NCBI GenBank assembly: GCA_018336035.1
Contig: JAGXRD010000123.1
Span: forward strand, 62,001 to 126,000
Direction: 5' to 3'
DNA length: 64,000 nt
Source: Alphaproteobacteria bacterium
GTDB taxonomy: Bacteria; Pseudomonadota; Alphaproteobacteria; Ferrovibrionales; Ferrovibrionaceae
Numbering within the stretch: position 1 is the first letter of the stretch; the number at the start of each line of letters is the position of its first letter. Shown in pieces: positions 52,789 through 61,095 of this stretch. Below the pieces are notes generated by a model, which had not been told where the DNA came from, did not search any database, and saw only the letters and a list, made by a program, of their open reading frames with translations. The position numbers and the translations under genes are program-made.

Positions 52789-54086
52789 TGACGTCCGCCT
52801 GGCTTGGCGTGATCGGGTTCGGCGCCGTATTGGCGCTGATGTTCGTGCAGGTGCCGGTTGCTGTGGCGATGGGCGTGGTCGGCGCAGTCGGGTTCTTGTG
52901 GCTGCAGGGCTGGGATGGGTTGGCCTATGTGATGGGGTCATCGCCGTTTGAATCGGTGATCCCGTACAGTCTCTCGACTGTGCCGCTGTTCGTGATGATG
53001 GGCGTGTTCGCCACCTATGCCGGGCTTTCCCGTCAGCTTTACGACGCGGCCTATGCTTTCCTCGGCCATTATCGCGGCGGATTGGCGCTCGCCACCATCG
53101 GCGCCTGCGCGGCATTCGGCTCGATCTGCGGCTCGGCGATTGCCACGGCGGCCACCATGTGTCGCGTGGCGCTGCCTGAAATGCGCCGTCGTGGCTATGC
53201 CGACAGCCTGGCCTCCGCGACGATTGCAGCAGGCGGCACGCTCGGGATTCTGATCCCGCCGTCGATCATCCTGCTGATCTATGCGCTGCTGACGGAGCAG
53301 TCGCTCGGCAAGCTTTATGTCGCCGCGCTGCTGCCTGGATTACTGGGAACCTGCCTCTACATGCTGGCGATCACCGTGGCGACGCGGCTCAATCCCGCCA
53401 TCGGCCCGGCCGGCGAGCGCATGCCCTGGCCGCAACGGCGCCGCACGCTCAAATCGGTCTGGCCGGTCTTCCTGCTGTTCGCCATCGTGATCGGCGGCAT
53501 GTTCGCGGGTGTGTTCTCGCCCAATGAGGCGGCTTCGGTGGGCGCAGTCGGCGCACTGGTGTTTGCCATGGTCAGCCGCTCGATGTCGCTGGGCCGGTTC
53601 CGCGACTCACTTCGCGAGACGGCCGCCACCAGCGCCATGATCTTCCTGATCCTGATCGGTGCCGGACTGTTCAACTTCTTCCTCGAAGTGACCAATGCGC
53701 CGCAATTCGTGGTGCAGCAGATCCAGGCGCTGAAGCTGAGCCCCGTGCTGTTCCTGCTGCTGCTGACTGGCTTCTACGTCATCCTCGGCGCGCTGATGGA
53801 TGATCTGGCGATGATGCTGCTGACCTTGCCCTTCGTGTTTCCGCTGGTGCAGGCGATGGGCATCGATCCGATCTGGTTCGGCATCTACATGGTGACGATT
53901 GTCGAGATCGGCATGATCGTGCCGCCGGTGGGTATGAACCTGTTCGTGATCCAGGGTGTGGGCAATGTGAAACTGGAAACCGTGATCCGCGGCATCCTGC
54001 CCTTTGTTATGGCCGATCTGGTGCGCGTGGCCCTGCTGATCGGCTTTCCGGCGATTGCGCTCTGGCTGCCAAGCCTGATGGACTAG
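52788..54086 (+). CDS. dctM: TRAP transporter large permease, DctM family
   Basis: This 432-residue protein is the main sodium-coupled permease, with about 12 membrane segments. Family markers are VPLFVMMGVFATYAGLSRQLYDAAY, GSICGSAIATAATMCRVALPEM, AGGTLGILIPPSIILLIYA and a late VEIGMIVPPVGMNLFVIQG. It works with DctQ and the receptor at 51140. The stop TAG shares CTAG with the stop of the convergent isomerase gene, so the two coding ends overlap by four bases. Confidence 0.95.
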   Translation: MTSAWLGVIGFGAVLALMFVQVPVAVAMGVVGAVGFLWLQGWDGLAYVMGSSPFESVIPYSLSTVPLFVMMGVFATYAGLSRQLYDAAYAFLGHYRGGLALATIGACAAFGSICGSAIATAATMCRVALPEMRRRGYADSLASATIAAGGTLGILIPPSIILLIYALLTEQSLGKLYVAALLPGLLGTCLYMLAITVATRLNPAIGPAGERMPWPQRRRTLKSVWPVFLLFAIVIGGMFAGVFSPNEAASVGAVGALVFAMVSRSMSLGRFRDSLRETAATSAMIFLILIGAGLFNFFLEVTNAPQFVVQQIQALKLSPVLFLLLLTGFYVILGALMDDLAMMLLTLPFVFPLVQAMGIDPIWFGIYMVTIVEIGMIVPPVGMNLFVIQGVGNVKLETVIRGILPFVMADLVRVALLIGFPAIALWLPSLMD

Positions 54087-54886
54087 GCCTTCTCTTTTTT
54101 CGGCGGCACCACGCCGTATTCCCTGATCCAGTTCAGGCTGTCCAACATACTGCCGGACGGGCGGTATTCGCAGCCGATCCAGCCATCATAGCCGAGCCGG
54201 TCGAAGGTCTCGAAAATATGGCGGTAGTCGATCTCGCCATGGCCGGGCTCGTGACGGTTGGGCGGGTTGGCGATCTGCACATGGCCGATCCACGGCATCT
54301 GCCGTTCGATGCGTTTGGTGAGATCGCCATGCGTGATCTGCGCATGATAGACATCGAACTGCAGGCGCAGGTTGGGGGCGCCAATATCGGTGATCACTTT
54401 TTCGGCGAAGTCGAAATCGCTGAGGAAGAAGCCCGGATTGTCGCGCTGGTTCAGCGGTTCCAGCATCAGCATGCGGCCCTGCTTCGCGGCCTGTTCGGCG
54501 GCCCAGGCCAGGTTATCCATGAAACAGGCTTCCATGGCGCGGCGGTCCGCGCCAGCACCCTGCATGCCGGCCACCACATGGATACGCGGGCAGTCATAGG
54601 CCTCGGCATATTCGAAGGTGCGCGCCATGGCGGCACGGAAGTCCTGGCGCCGGCTGGGCAGCGCGGCCAACCCGCGCTCACCCTTGGCCCAGTCGCCGGC
54701 CGGGGTGTTGAACAGCACCACCTGCACGCCGGCCGACCTTACGGCCGATGCCACCGCTGCGGCCGAATGGTCGTAGGGGAACATGAATTCCACAGCCTGG
54801 AAGCCCTGGTCGGCGGCGGCGGCGAAACGGTCGAGAAAAGGCTCATCCTGGAACAGGAAGCTCAGGTTGGCGGCAAAGCGCGGCAT
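54083..54886 (-). CDS. Hydroxypyruvate / 2-oxo-tetronate isomerase-family protein (Hyi/OtnI)
   Basis: This 267-residue TIM-barrel isomerase has the usual start FAANLSFLFQDEPFLDRFAAAADQGF and EFMFPYDH. The metal ligands lie in MLMLEPLNQRDNPGFFL, RLQFDVYHAQ and PGHGEIDYRHIF, and IGCEYRPSGSM supplies the last glutamate. Members convert hydroxypyruvate to tartronate semialdehyde, or 2-oxo-tetronate to 3-oxo-tetronate. The DenD-like gene at 44925 would support the tetronate version. The gene is convergent with a TRAP permease, which may bring in the parent acid. Confidence 0.87.
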   Translation of the reverse strand: MPRFAANLSFLFQDEPFLDRFAAAADQGFQAVEFMFPYDHSAAAVASAVRSAGVQVVLFNTPAGDWAKGERGLAALPSRRQDFRAAMARTFEYAEAYDCPRIHVVAGMQGAGADRRAMEACFMDNLAWAAEQAAKQGRMLMLEPLNQRDNPGFFLSDFDFAEKVITDIGAPNLRLQFDVYHAQITHGDLTKRIERQMPWIGHVQIANPPNRHEPGHGEIDYRHIFETFDRLGYDGWIGCEYRPSGSMLDSLNWIREYGVVPPKKEKA

Positions 54887-55013
54887 GGTTTCCCCTCAGC
54901 TGATGCCTCCGGAAGGGCGCTATTGTCGACCTGTCACCGGGCATCGGTTTTCGAAGACTGTCATTTCTGCTAACTGTTCGGCAAGGCTTCTTCTTTTGGG
55001 GTTTCGGGGGCAT

Positions 55014-56171
55014 ATGGCCGACGGAAAGCTGCAGGCAGGACCAGACGGGCGGACGCTGCGGCTCAGCCTGACGGGCGACTGGACGCTGGCACATGCCAGC
55101 GCCTTGCTCACCCGGCTGGGCGGGCTGACCACGGCCGGGCTGCTCCGCGACCATCTGCGCGATGGTGGCCAGCAACTGGCCCGGCTCGAGACCGGCGGTC
55201 TGCAGCGGCTGGATACCGCCGGCGCACTGCTTCTGGCCCGGCTGTATCGTCAGCTTGAGGATCAGGGTTTCACGGTCGAATGGCCGGCGCCGCGGCACGA
55301 GCACCGCGCCTTATTCGAATATGCGCGCGGCTGCGGCGAGGCGGTCACCGTCTGGCCCGAGATCGATGGCGGCTTTGCCGGCTTTGTCCGGCATCTCGGC
55401 TGGCTGACGCTGTTCTTCGCGCGCGAGGCGCGGCGCTTCACTTCCTTTATCGGCGAAGTCACCGAGACAGCGATACTGACGGCCTTCCGCCCGGGGCAGA
55501 TGCGTTTCACCTCCATGGTGCATCACATGGAGGAGACCGGCCTCAAGGCGCTACCCATCGTCGGGTTGCTGTCTTTCCTGATCGGCATGGTGATGGCCTA
55601 TCAGGGTGCCAGCCAGCTGCAGAAATTCGGTGCCGAGCTGTTCGTGGTCGACCTGATCGGCATCTCGGTGCTGCGCGAACTGGGCGTGCTTCTGACCGCC
55701 ATCCTGATCGCCGGCCGCTCGGGCAGCGCCTTCACGGCCCAGATCGGCAGCATGAAGGTGAATGAAGAAGTGGCCGCCATGCGCACGCTGGGGCTCGATC
55801 CCGTCGTCGTGCTGGTTCTGCCGCGCATGTTCGCTTTGATCCTGACCCTGCCGGTGCTCACCTTCTTTGCCGATATCATGGGGCTGGTCGGCGGCGCGCT
55901 GATGGCCTGGAGCACGCTTGGCATCAACCCGGACCTGTTCTTCCATCGTCTGCATGATGCCGTGGCGCTGCGCACCTTCTTCGTCGGCATCGTCAAGGCG
56001 CCGGTCTTTGCCGCCCTGATCGCACTGGTCGGCTGTTATGAGGGCCTGCGCGTCAAACGCGATGCCGAAAGCGTCGGCCGCCTGACCACGCGGTCGGTGG
56101 TGCAGTCGATCTTCCTGGTCATCGTGTTCGACGCGCTGTTTTCCATCATGTTCAACTTCCTGGAAATCTGA
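55014..56171 (+). CDS. mlaE: MlaE-type lipid transporter permease with N-terminal STAS-like region
   Basis: This 385-residue permease has an N-terminal soluble region of about 105 residues with LSLTGDWTLAHASALL and LDTAGALLLARLYRQL, resembling the STAS (MlaB) fold. The MlaE part follows with KALPIVGLLSFLIGMVMAYQGA, QKFGAELFVVDLIGISVLRELGVLL, AQIGSMKVNEEVAAM and CYEGLRVKRDAESVGR. It thus appears to fuse MlaB and MlaE functions. The system moves phospholipids between the membranes. The start at 55014 gives the STAS region its usual length. It is the first gene of a four-gene operon. Confidence 0.92.
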   Translation: MADGKLQAGPDGRTLRLSLTGDWTLAHASALLTRLGGLTTAGLLRDHLRDGGQQLARLETGGLQRLDTAGALLLARLYRQLEDQGFTVEWPAPRHEHRALFEYARGCGEAVTVWPEIDGGFAGFVRHLGWLTLFFAREARRFTSFIGEVTETAILTAFRPGQMRFTSMVHHMEETGLKALPIVGLLSFLIGMVMAYQGASQLQKFGAELFVVDLIGISVLRELGVLLTAILIAGRSGSAFTAQIGSMKVNEEVAAMRTLGLDPVVVLVLPRMFALILTLPVLTFFADIMGLVGGALMAWSTLGINPDLFFHRLHDAVALRTFFVGIVKAPVFAALIALVGCYEGLRVKRDAESVGRLTTRSVVQSIFLVIVFDALFSIMFNFLEI

Positions 56172-56173
56172 GC

Positions 56174-56971
56174 ATGGTGGAGGCAACGCAGCAGGATGCG
56201 GTGATCAGCGTGCGCGGGCTGGTGAACCGTTTCGATGACAATGTGATCCACCAGGGGCTGGATCTCGACGTCTATCGCGGCGAGGTGCTGGGCGTCGTCG
56301 GTGGTTCGGGCACCGGCAAATCGGTCCTGCTGCGCACCATCATCGGCCTCAATCGCCCGGTCACCGGCAGCATCCGCCTACTCGGTACCGACATGATCAA
56401 CGGCAGTCCGGACGAACTGCGCGCGGCGCGCCAGCGTTTCGGCGTGCTGTTCCAGGACGGCGCGCTGTTTTCCTCGCTGACGGTGGCGCAGAATATCCAG
56501 GTGCCGCTGAAGGAATTCTACGACCTGCCGCAGGACCTGCTGGATGAGATCGTGGCGGCCAAGCTGCATATGGTCGGCCTGTCGCCCGATGCCGGCACGA
56601 AATACCCGGCCGAATTGTCGGGCGGCATGCGCAAGCGGGCCGGGCTGGCGCGCGCGCTGGCGCTCGACCCGGAGATTGTGTTCTTCGACGAGCCCACAGC
56701 GGGCCTCGATCCGATCGGCGCGGCGGCCTTCGACCAGCTGGTGCGCGATCTGCAGCAGGCGCTCGGCCTGACGGTGTTCATGGTGACGCATGATCTCGAC
56801 TCACTGCATGCCATCTGCGACCGTATCGCCGTGCTGGCGGAGAAGAAGGTGCTGCTGACCGGGCCGATGGATGTCATGCTGAAGGCGCAGCATCCCTGGG
56901 TGGTCGAATATTTCCATGGGCCGCGCGCCCGGGCTGCCGCCATCACGGCGACGCTGGAAGAGAGGATGTAA
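56174..56971 (+). CDS. mlaF: MlaF-type lipid transporter ATP-binding protein
   Basis: This 265-residue ATPase has Walker A GGSGTGKSVLLRTI, the MlaF-like FQDGALFSSLTVAQNI, signature LSGGMRKRAGLARALA and Walker B VFFDEPTAGLDPIGAAAF. VTHDLDSLHAICDRIAVL includes the switch histidine. The change from GPSGCGKS to GGSGTGKS and the GGMRKR signature are typical for Mla/Ttg2A ATPases. It lies two bases after mlaE and one base before the mlaD start. Confidence 0.94.
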   Translation: MVEATQQDAVISVRGLVNRFDDNVIHQGLDLDVYRGEVLGVVGGSGTGKSVLLRTIIGLNRPVTGSIRLLGTDMINGSPDELRAARQRFGVLFQDGALFSSLTVAQNIQVPLKEFYDLPQDLLDEIVAAKLHMVGLSPDAGTKYPAELSGGMRKRAGLARALALDPEIVFFDEPTAGLDPIGAAAFDQLVRDLQQALGLTVFMVTHDLDSLHAICDRIAVLAEKKVLLTGPMDVMLKAQHPWVVEYFHGPRARAAAITATLEERM

Positions 56972-56972
56972 G

Positions 56973-57965
56973 ATGGAAACGCGGGCGCATCATCTGCTGA
57001 TCGGCAGTTTCATGCTGGCCTTCCTGGTACTGATCGTCGCCTTCGTGCTCTGGCTGGGCAAGACCGAGGTCGACCGTGAAGTGGCGCGCTACAATATCTA
57101 TTTCACTGGCTCGGTCGCCGGCCTCGGTGTCGGCGGGGATGTGCGTTTCAACGGCATCAAGGTCGGCAGCGTGTCGCAGATCCTGATCGACCGGCAGGAT
57201 ACCAGCCGCGTGCGCGTGATTGCCGAGGTGGCCGGAGACACACCGATCCGGGAGGATTCGGAAGCCACGCTGCAGCTGCAGGGCATCACCGGCGTGTCGT
57301 TTGTGCAGATCACCCCGGGCAGCCGCGAGGCGGCGATCCTGCCGGTGGTGTCGGGCCGCGACATGTCGAAATATCCCACCATTCGGTCGCGCACCTCTGC
57401 CATTGAGGCATTGTTCGAGGCGGCGCCCGATCTGGTCACCCGCGCGGCGCAGGTGCTGAGCGACGAGAACCTGAAGAATCTCGGCGGTTTCATCGCTGAT
57501 CTTCACTCGCTGTCGCAGACGCTGGTGCAGCGCCAGGATGCGATTGGCGGTGCGGTTGATAGCTTCGCCAAGACCAGCACCGACATCGCCAAGGCGGCCG
57601 CCGCGGCCGAGCAGATCGCCAACAAGCTGGACCGTGTGATGGATCAGGCCGAGGGCACTTTGCGCAATGCCAACCAGATCCTGCAGGGCGATGGCGCGGC
57701 GGCGGCGGCGGATGCGCGCAAGGCGATGGCCGAGATGAACGAATTGCTGGTCGGGCTGAATGCGCTGGTCGAGGAAAACCGCGTGCCGCTGAATGCCATG
57801 ACGACCGATGGCTTCGGCGAATTCCGCCGCCTGATGGCGGAAACCCGCATCCTGGTCGCCAGTCTGGCGCGCGTGGCGCAGCGTCTCGAAGACAATCCGA
57901 GTGCCGTGCTGTTCGGCAACCGCGATGCCGAATATCGCAATGAAGGGGGGAGTGGACGTCGATGA
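56973..57965 (+). CDS. mlaD: MlaD/MCE-family lipid-binding protein
   Basis: This 330-residue protein has one N-terminal membrane anchor (LLIGSFMLAFLVLIVAFVLWLG) and an MCE domain: YFTGSVAGLGVGGDVRFNGIKVGSV and LQGITGVSFVQITPGS. A long helical tail with coiled-coil features (residues 160-310) extends beyond the domain, rather like needle-forming MCE proteins. It bridges the periplasm to pass lipids to or from the permease. Its stop codon overlaps the auxiliary lipoprotein gene by four bases. Confidence 0.92.
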   Translation: METRAHHLLIGSFMLAFLVLIVAFVLWLGKTEVDREVARYNIYFTGSVAGLGVGGDVRFNGIKVGSVSQILIDRQDTSRVRVIAEVAGDTPIREDSEATLQLQGITGVSFVQITPGSREAAILPVVSGRDMSKYPTIRSRTSAIEALFEAAPDLVTRAAQVLSDENLKNLGGFIADLHSLSQTLVQRQDAIGGAVDSFAKTSTDIAKAAAAAEQIANKLDRVMDQAEGTLRNANQILQGDGAAAAADARKAMAEMNELLVGLNALVEENRVPLNAMTTDGFGEFRRLMAETRILVASLARVAQRLEDNPSAVLFGNRDAEYRNEGGSGRR

Positions 57966-58582
57966 GCAACACCACCAGACGCAGCCTGCTGCTGGCCGCA
58001 GCCGCCCTTCCATTGTCGGCCTGTGGCGGCCTGATCCCGCAGGCGCCGCCATCCAACATTTATAATCTTTCACCCAAGACGACGTTCCCGGACAGCCTGC
58101 CGCGCGTCGACTGGCAGCTGGTGGTGGAAGAGCCCTATGCGGCTGGCGGTTTGGACAGCCACAAGATTGCGATCTATACCAATCCTTACGAGGTGAAGTA
58201 TTACGCTGAGGCGCGCTGGGCCGAACGCGCACCGCGCATGGTGCAGACCCTGCTGGTCGAAAGCTTCGAGAATACCGGAAAGATTGTCGCGGTCGGACGC
58301 CAGTCGGTCGGCCTGCGCTCCGACTTCAACCTGAAAAGCGAGCTGCGCGAATTCCAGGCCGTGCTGAAAGACGGCCAGACCGCGCCGGAAGTGATCGTGG
58401 TACTGCAGGCGAAGATGATTGCCCAGCCGCGCCAGCAGATTGTGGCGTCCGCGACCTTCGAGCGGCGCGCCATGGCGAAGTCTGGTGCCATCTTGAATGT
58501 GGTGGAGGCCTTCGACGATGCGCTGGGCAAGATCCTGCGCGACACCGTCGCATGGGCGATGACGACGGCAAAGAAAGAATAG
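57962..58582 (+). CDS. ABC-type transport auxiliary lipoprotein (PqiC-like)
   Basis: This 206-residue lipoprotein has a signal with lipobox LPLSACGG. The domain NIYNLSPKTTFPDSLPRVDWQLVVEEP and YAEARWAERAPRMVQTLLVESFE fits the ABC-type transport auxiliary (PqiC/YmbA-like) family. It would sit in the outer membrane as partner of the MCE protein. It overlaps mlaD by four bases and closes the operon. No MlaC homologue is seen. Confidence 0.9.
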   Translation: MSNTTRRSLLLAAAALPLSACGGLIPQAPPSNIYNLSPKTTFPDSLPRVDWQLVVEEPYAAGGLDSHKIAIYTNPYEVKYYAEARWAERAPRMVQTLLVESFENTGKIVAVGRQSVGLRSDFNLKSELREFQAVLKDGQTAPEVIVVLQAKMIAQPRQQIVASATFERRAMAKSGAILNVVEAFDDALGKILRDTVAWAMTTAKKE

Positions 58583-58584
58583 CT

Positions 58585-59091
58585 TTACGGCTGCTTGCGC
58601 AGTTCCACGATCGGCTTCGACATCACCGCTTCCATGTCCCAGGGGAACAGGATCCAGGTGTCCTGGCTCACTTCGGTGATGTAGCTGTCGACCATCGGCC
58701 GGCCCGAAGGTTTCGCGTAGATCGTGGCGAAATGCGCTTTCGGCAGCAGCTGGCGCACCGCCTTCGCGGTGATGCCGGTATCGACCAGATCGTCGATGAT
58801 CAGCCAGCCGTCGCCTTCGTCGGGCAGGGCGGCGGTTGCCTGCTTCAGAATATTCACCTTAGTGCCGCGTTCCAGCTCGTTATAGGTCGAGCAGGAGATC
58901 GTCTCGATCACGCGCACATTCAGTTCGCGCGCCACGATGGCGGCCGGCACCATGCCGCCGCGGGTGATCGCCACCACGCCCTTGTAATGCGTGCCGTTGT
59001 CGAGCAGGCGCCAGGCCAGGGCCTTGCAGTGGCGATGCAGCTCCTCCCACGAGACAGGGAAGAATTTGGTGTAGCCGTGGCTGTCGGTCAT
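58585..59091 (-). CDS. gpt: Xanthine phosphoribosyltransferase
   Basis: This 168-residue enzyme converts xanthine and guanine with PRPP to XMP and GMP. The PRPP loop is WLIIDDLVDTGITAKAV. ITRGGMVPAAIVARELNVRVIETI and PWDMEAVM are family-specific. Length fits XPRT. The stop codon lies two bases from the convergent lipoprotein gene end. With upp at 16790 it provides base salvage. It lies 27 bases after the thioesterase gene on the same strand and may be cotranscribed with it. Confidence 0.94.
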   Translation of the reverse strand: MTDSHGYTKFFPVSWEELHRHCKALAWRLLDNGTHYKGVVAITRGGMVPAAIVARELNVRVIETISCSTYNELERGTKVNILKQATAALPDEGDGWLIIDDLVDTGITAKAVRQLLPKAHFATIYAKPSGRPMVDSYITEVSQDTWILFPWDMEAVMSKPIVELRKQP

Positions 59092-59118
59092 GTGCTGGTT
59101 CCGTGACTAGGCGTCTGT

Positions 59119-59574
59119 TCAAGACGAGGCGGTGGCCTGGCGATAGGCTTCGATGGGGGTACGGATGCGCTCCGGGATCTCCACCGACTTAAGGATTTTC
59201 TCGTCCACGATGCAGGAGATATGCGCCGCCGTGAAGCAGACCTCGCCGGCCGCGTTACGTCCCTTGAAATCATAGGTGATGGTCGAGCGGCTCAGCTTCT
59301 CGACGCGCAGCTCGACCGTGAAGGGGTCGCCGCCTTTCAGCGCGCGCTGAAAGTCCAGCTTGGTGCTGACGGTCGGCGAGCCGTAGCCGAGTTCCTTGTG
59401 CAGGCGCAGGAAGCTGAAGCCGATCACGTCGCGCCAGAAGGCCTCCAGCGTTTCCATGACATAGTCGAGGAACTGCGTGGTGTAGACCATGCCGGCGGGG
59501 TCGCATTCGCCCCACTGCACGATGCGGGGGCAGGAAAACGGGCGGTCGGGGCTGAACTGGGCTGAATCGGTCAT
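59119..59574 (-). CDS. Hotdog acyl-CoA thioesterase (4-hydroxybenzoyl-CoA thioesterase family)
   Basis: This 151-residue hotdog enzyme has the catalytic aspartate region in QWGECDPAGMVYTTQFLDYVMETLEAFW, typical of 4-HBT-type thioesterases. TKLDFQRALKGGDPFTVELRVEKLSRST is the second half. Thioesterases of this group are often found near aromatic-CoA genes and may recycle CoA from stalled benzoyl-CoA. A strong terminator separates it from the box genes upstream on the same strand, so a shared transcript is unlikely. The natural substrate is unproven. Confidence 0.88.
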   Translation of the reverse strand: MTDSAQFSPDRPFSCPRIVQWGECDPAGMVYTTQFLDYVMETLEAFWRDVIGFSFLRLHKELGYGSPTVSTKLDFQRALKGGDPFTVELRVEKLSRSTITYDFKGRNAAGEVCFTAAHISCIVDEKILKSVEIPERIRTPIEAYRQATASS

Positions 59575-59601
59575 GGCCGGATGATACGGACCCGGCTTCT
59601 T

Positions 59602-59636
59602 AAAAAAAAGGGCGTCCGAAGGGGATTCGGACGCCC
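59602..59636 (-). terminator. Rho-independent terminator of the box operon
   Basis: Perfect 11-base arms GGGCGTCCGAA (59610-59620) and TTCGGACGCCC (59626-59636) surround GGGGA. On the minus strand the stem is followed by a run of eight T residues. It ends the boxC-boxB transcript about 30 bases after boxB. Confidence 0.94.
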
Positions 59637-59666
59637 GATTTAGTCTTGGGAGGGAAGTGAAGCGCC

Positions 59667-61079
59667 TTATGCGCGGACGTATTCGAAATCGATCGGCTGG
59701 TTGTTGATGCCGCGGGCCGGGGGGGCGATCCAGCCGGCATATTTGCCGATCTCGGTCACCGGCTTCATCAGGCTGATGACGAACAGGCGGTCGTCCTCGG
59801 TCGGCAGCCAGTCATGATGCTTGGCGTCCCATTCGGCCTGGCTGACGATCTTGCCTTCCGGGCTGACCTTCAGTTCCGAGAACTGGCCGATCTGGCGGTG
59901 GAAGGCGCGATGCGGCAGCTTGAGTTCGAAGTCGATGCCGTGGCGCTTGATGATCTGGTTCCAGCGCATCACGCCGCGGGCGCAATCGGCCACATAATCG
60001 TCGCGCAGACGCTCGTTCAGCGCGGTGAGGGCGGATGCCTCCACTTCGCGGAAGCCGTCGCCATGCGCTTCCAGCACCTTGTAAGACGCATCGGTCAGTT
60101 TGTGGTCGTCGCCGATGCGGGTCTCATCGAAGCGACCCTTGATGCCCATCGTGTAGTAGTTGGCCGCATTGGTCGAGATTTCCGAGCCGAACAGGTCGAC
60201 CGACACCGAGAAGTGGAAGTTGAGATACTTCTGCAGCGTGGGCAGATCGATGGCGCCATGCTTGCGTACGTCATCGGTCTTGAAGTCGCGCATGATTTCG
60301 CAGGTGCGTTGGATCACGCGGCTGATACCGGTTTCACCGACGAACATGTGGTGCGCTTCTTCGGTCAGCATGAAGCGGCAGGTGCGCGACAGCGGATCGA
60401 AGCCGCTCTCGGCCAGCGAGGCGAGCTGGAACTTGCCGTCACGATCCGTGAAGAAGGTGAACATGAAGAAGCTGAGCCAGTCCGGCGTCGCCTCGTTGAA
60501 GGCGCCGAGGATGCGCGGCTTGTCGTCATCGCCCGAGCGGCGCTGCAGCAGGGCTTCCGCTTCCTCGCGGCCGTCGCGGCCGAAATAAGCATCGAGCAGG
60601 TAAACCATGGCCCAGAGATGGCGGCCTTCCTCCACATTGACCTGGAAGAGGTTGCGCATGTCATAGAGTGACGGGCAGGTCTGGCCGAGCAGGCGCTGCT
60701 GTTCGACCGAGGCCGGCTCGGTATCGCCCTGGGTGACGATCAGGCGGCGCAGCACGCCACGATATTCGCCGGGCACTTCCTGCCAGGCAGCTTCGCCCTT
60801 GTGGTCGCCGAAATTGACCTTGCGCTCGGCTTCCGGCTCGGCGAGGAAAATGCCCCAGCGATAGTCGGGCATCTTCACATAGTCGAAATGCGCCCAGCCC
60901 TGGGAATCCACGCTGATCGCGGTGCGCAGATAGGCCTCGCGCGCCTGGAAACCGGCCGGGCCCATATCGCCCCACCAGTCGAGGAATTTCGGCTGCCATT
61001 CTTCCAGCGCGCGCTGCAGGCGGCGGTTGTCGGAGAGATTGACGTTGTTGGGGATGAGCGAATTGTAGTCGATAGGCAT
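59667..61079 (-). CDS. boxB: Benzoyl-CoA 2,3-epoxidase, oxygenase component
   Basis: This 470-residue di-iron enzyme inserts oxygen into benzoyl-CoA to give 2,3-epoxybenzoyl-CoA. Iron-ligand stretches are VNVEEGRHLWAMVYLL and MLTEEAHHMFVGETG. WEQ-like start YNSLIPNNVNLSDNRRLQRALEEW, HFDYVKMPDYRWGIFLAEP and the end INNQPIDFEYVRA are BoxB hallmarks; length fits (about 470-475). It needs the reductase BoxA, which is not in the window. The start at 61079 is preferred to the open frame reaching 61154. It follows boxC by 16 bases and ends in a strong terminator. Confidence 0.96.
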   Translation of the reverse strand: MPIDYNSLIPNNVNLSDNRRLQRALEEWQPKFLDWWGDMGPAGFQAREAYLRTAISVDSQGWAHFDYVKMPDYRWGIFLAEPEAERKVNFGDHKGEAAWQEVPGEYRGVLRRLIVTQGDTEPASVEQQRLLGQTCPSLYDMRNLFQVNVEEGRHLWAMVYLLDAYFGRDGREEAEALLQRRSGDDDKPRILGAFNEATPDWLSFFMFTFFTDRDGKFQLASLAESGFDPLSRTCRFMLTEEAHHMFVGETGISRVIQRTCEIMRDFKTDDVRKHGAIDLPTLQKYLNFHFSVSVDLFGSEISTNAANYYTMGIKGRFDETRIGDDHKLTDASYKVLEAHGDGFREVEASALTALNERLRDDYVADCARGVMRWNQIIKRHGIDFELKLPHRAFHRQIGQFSELKVSPEGKIVSQAEWDAKHHDWLPTEDDRLFVISLMKPVTEIGKYAGWIAPPARGINNQPIDFEYVRA

Positions 61080-61095
61080 CGTCGTTCTCCCTGTC

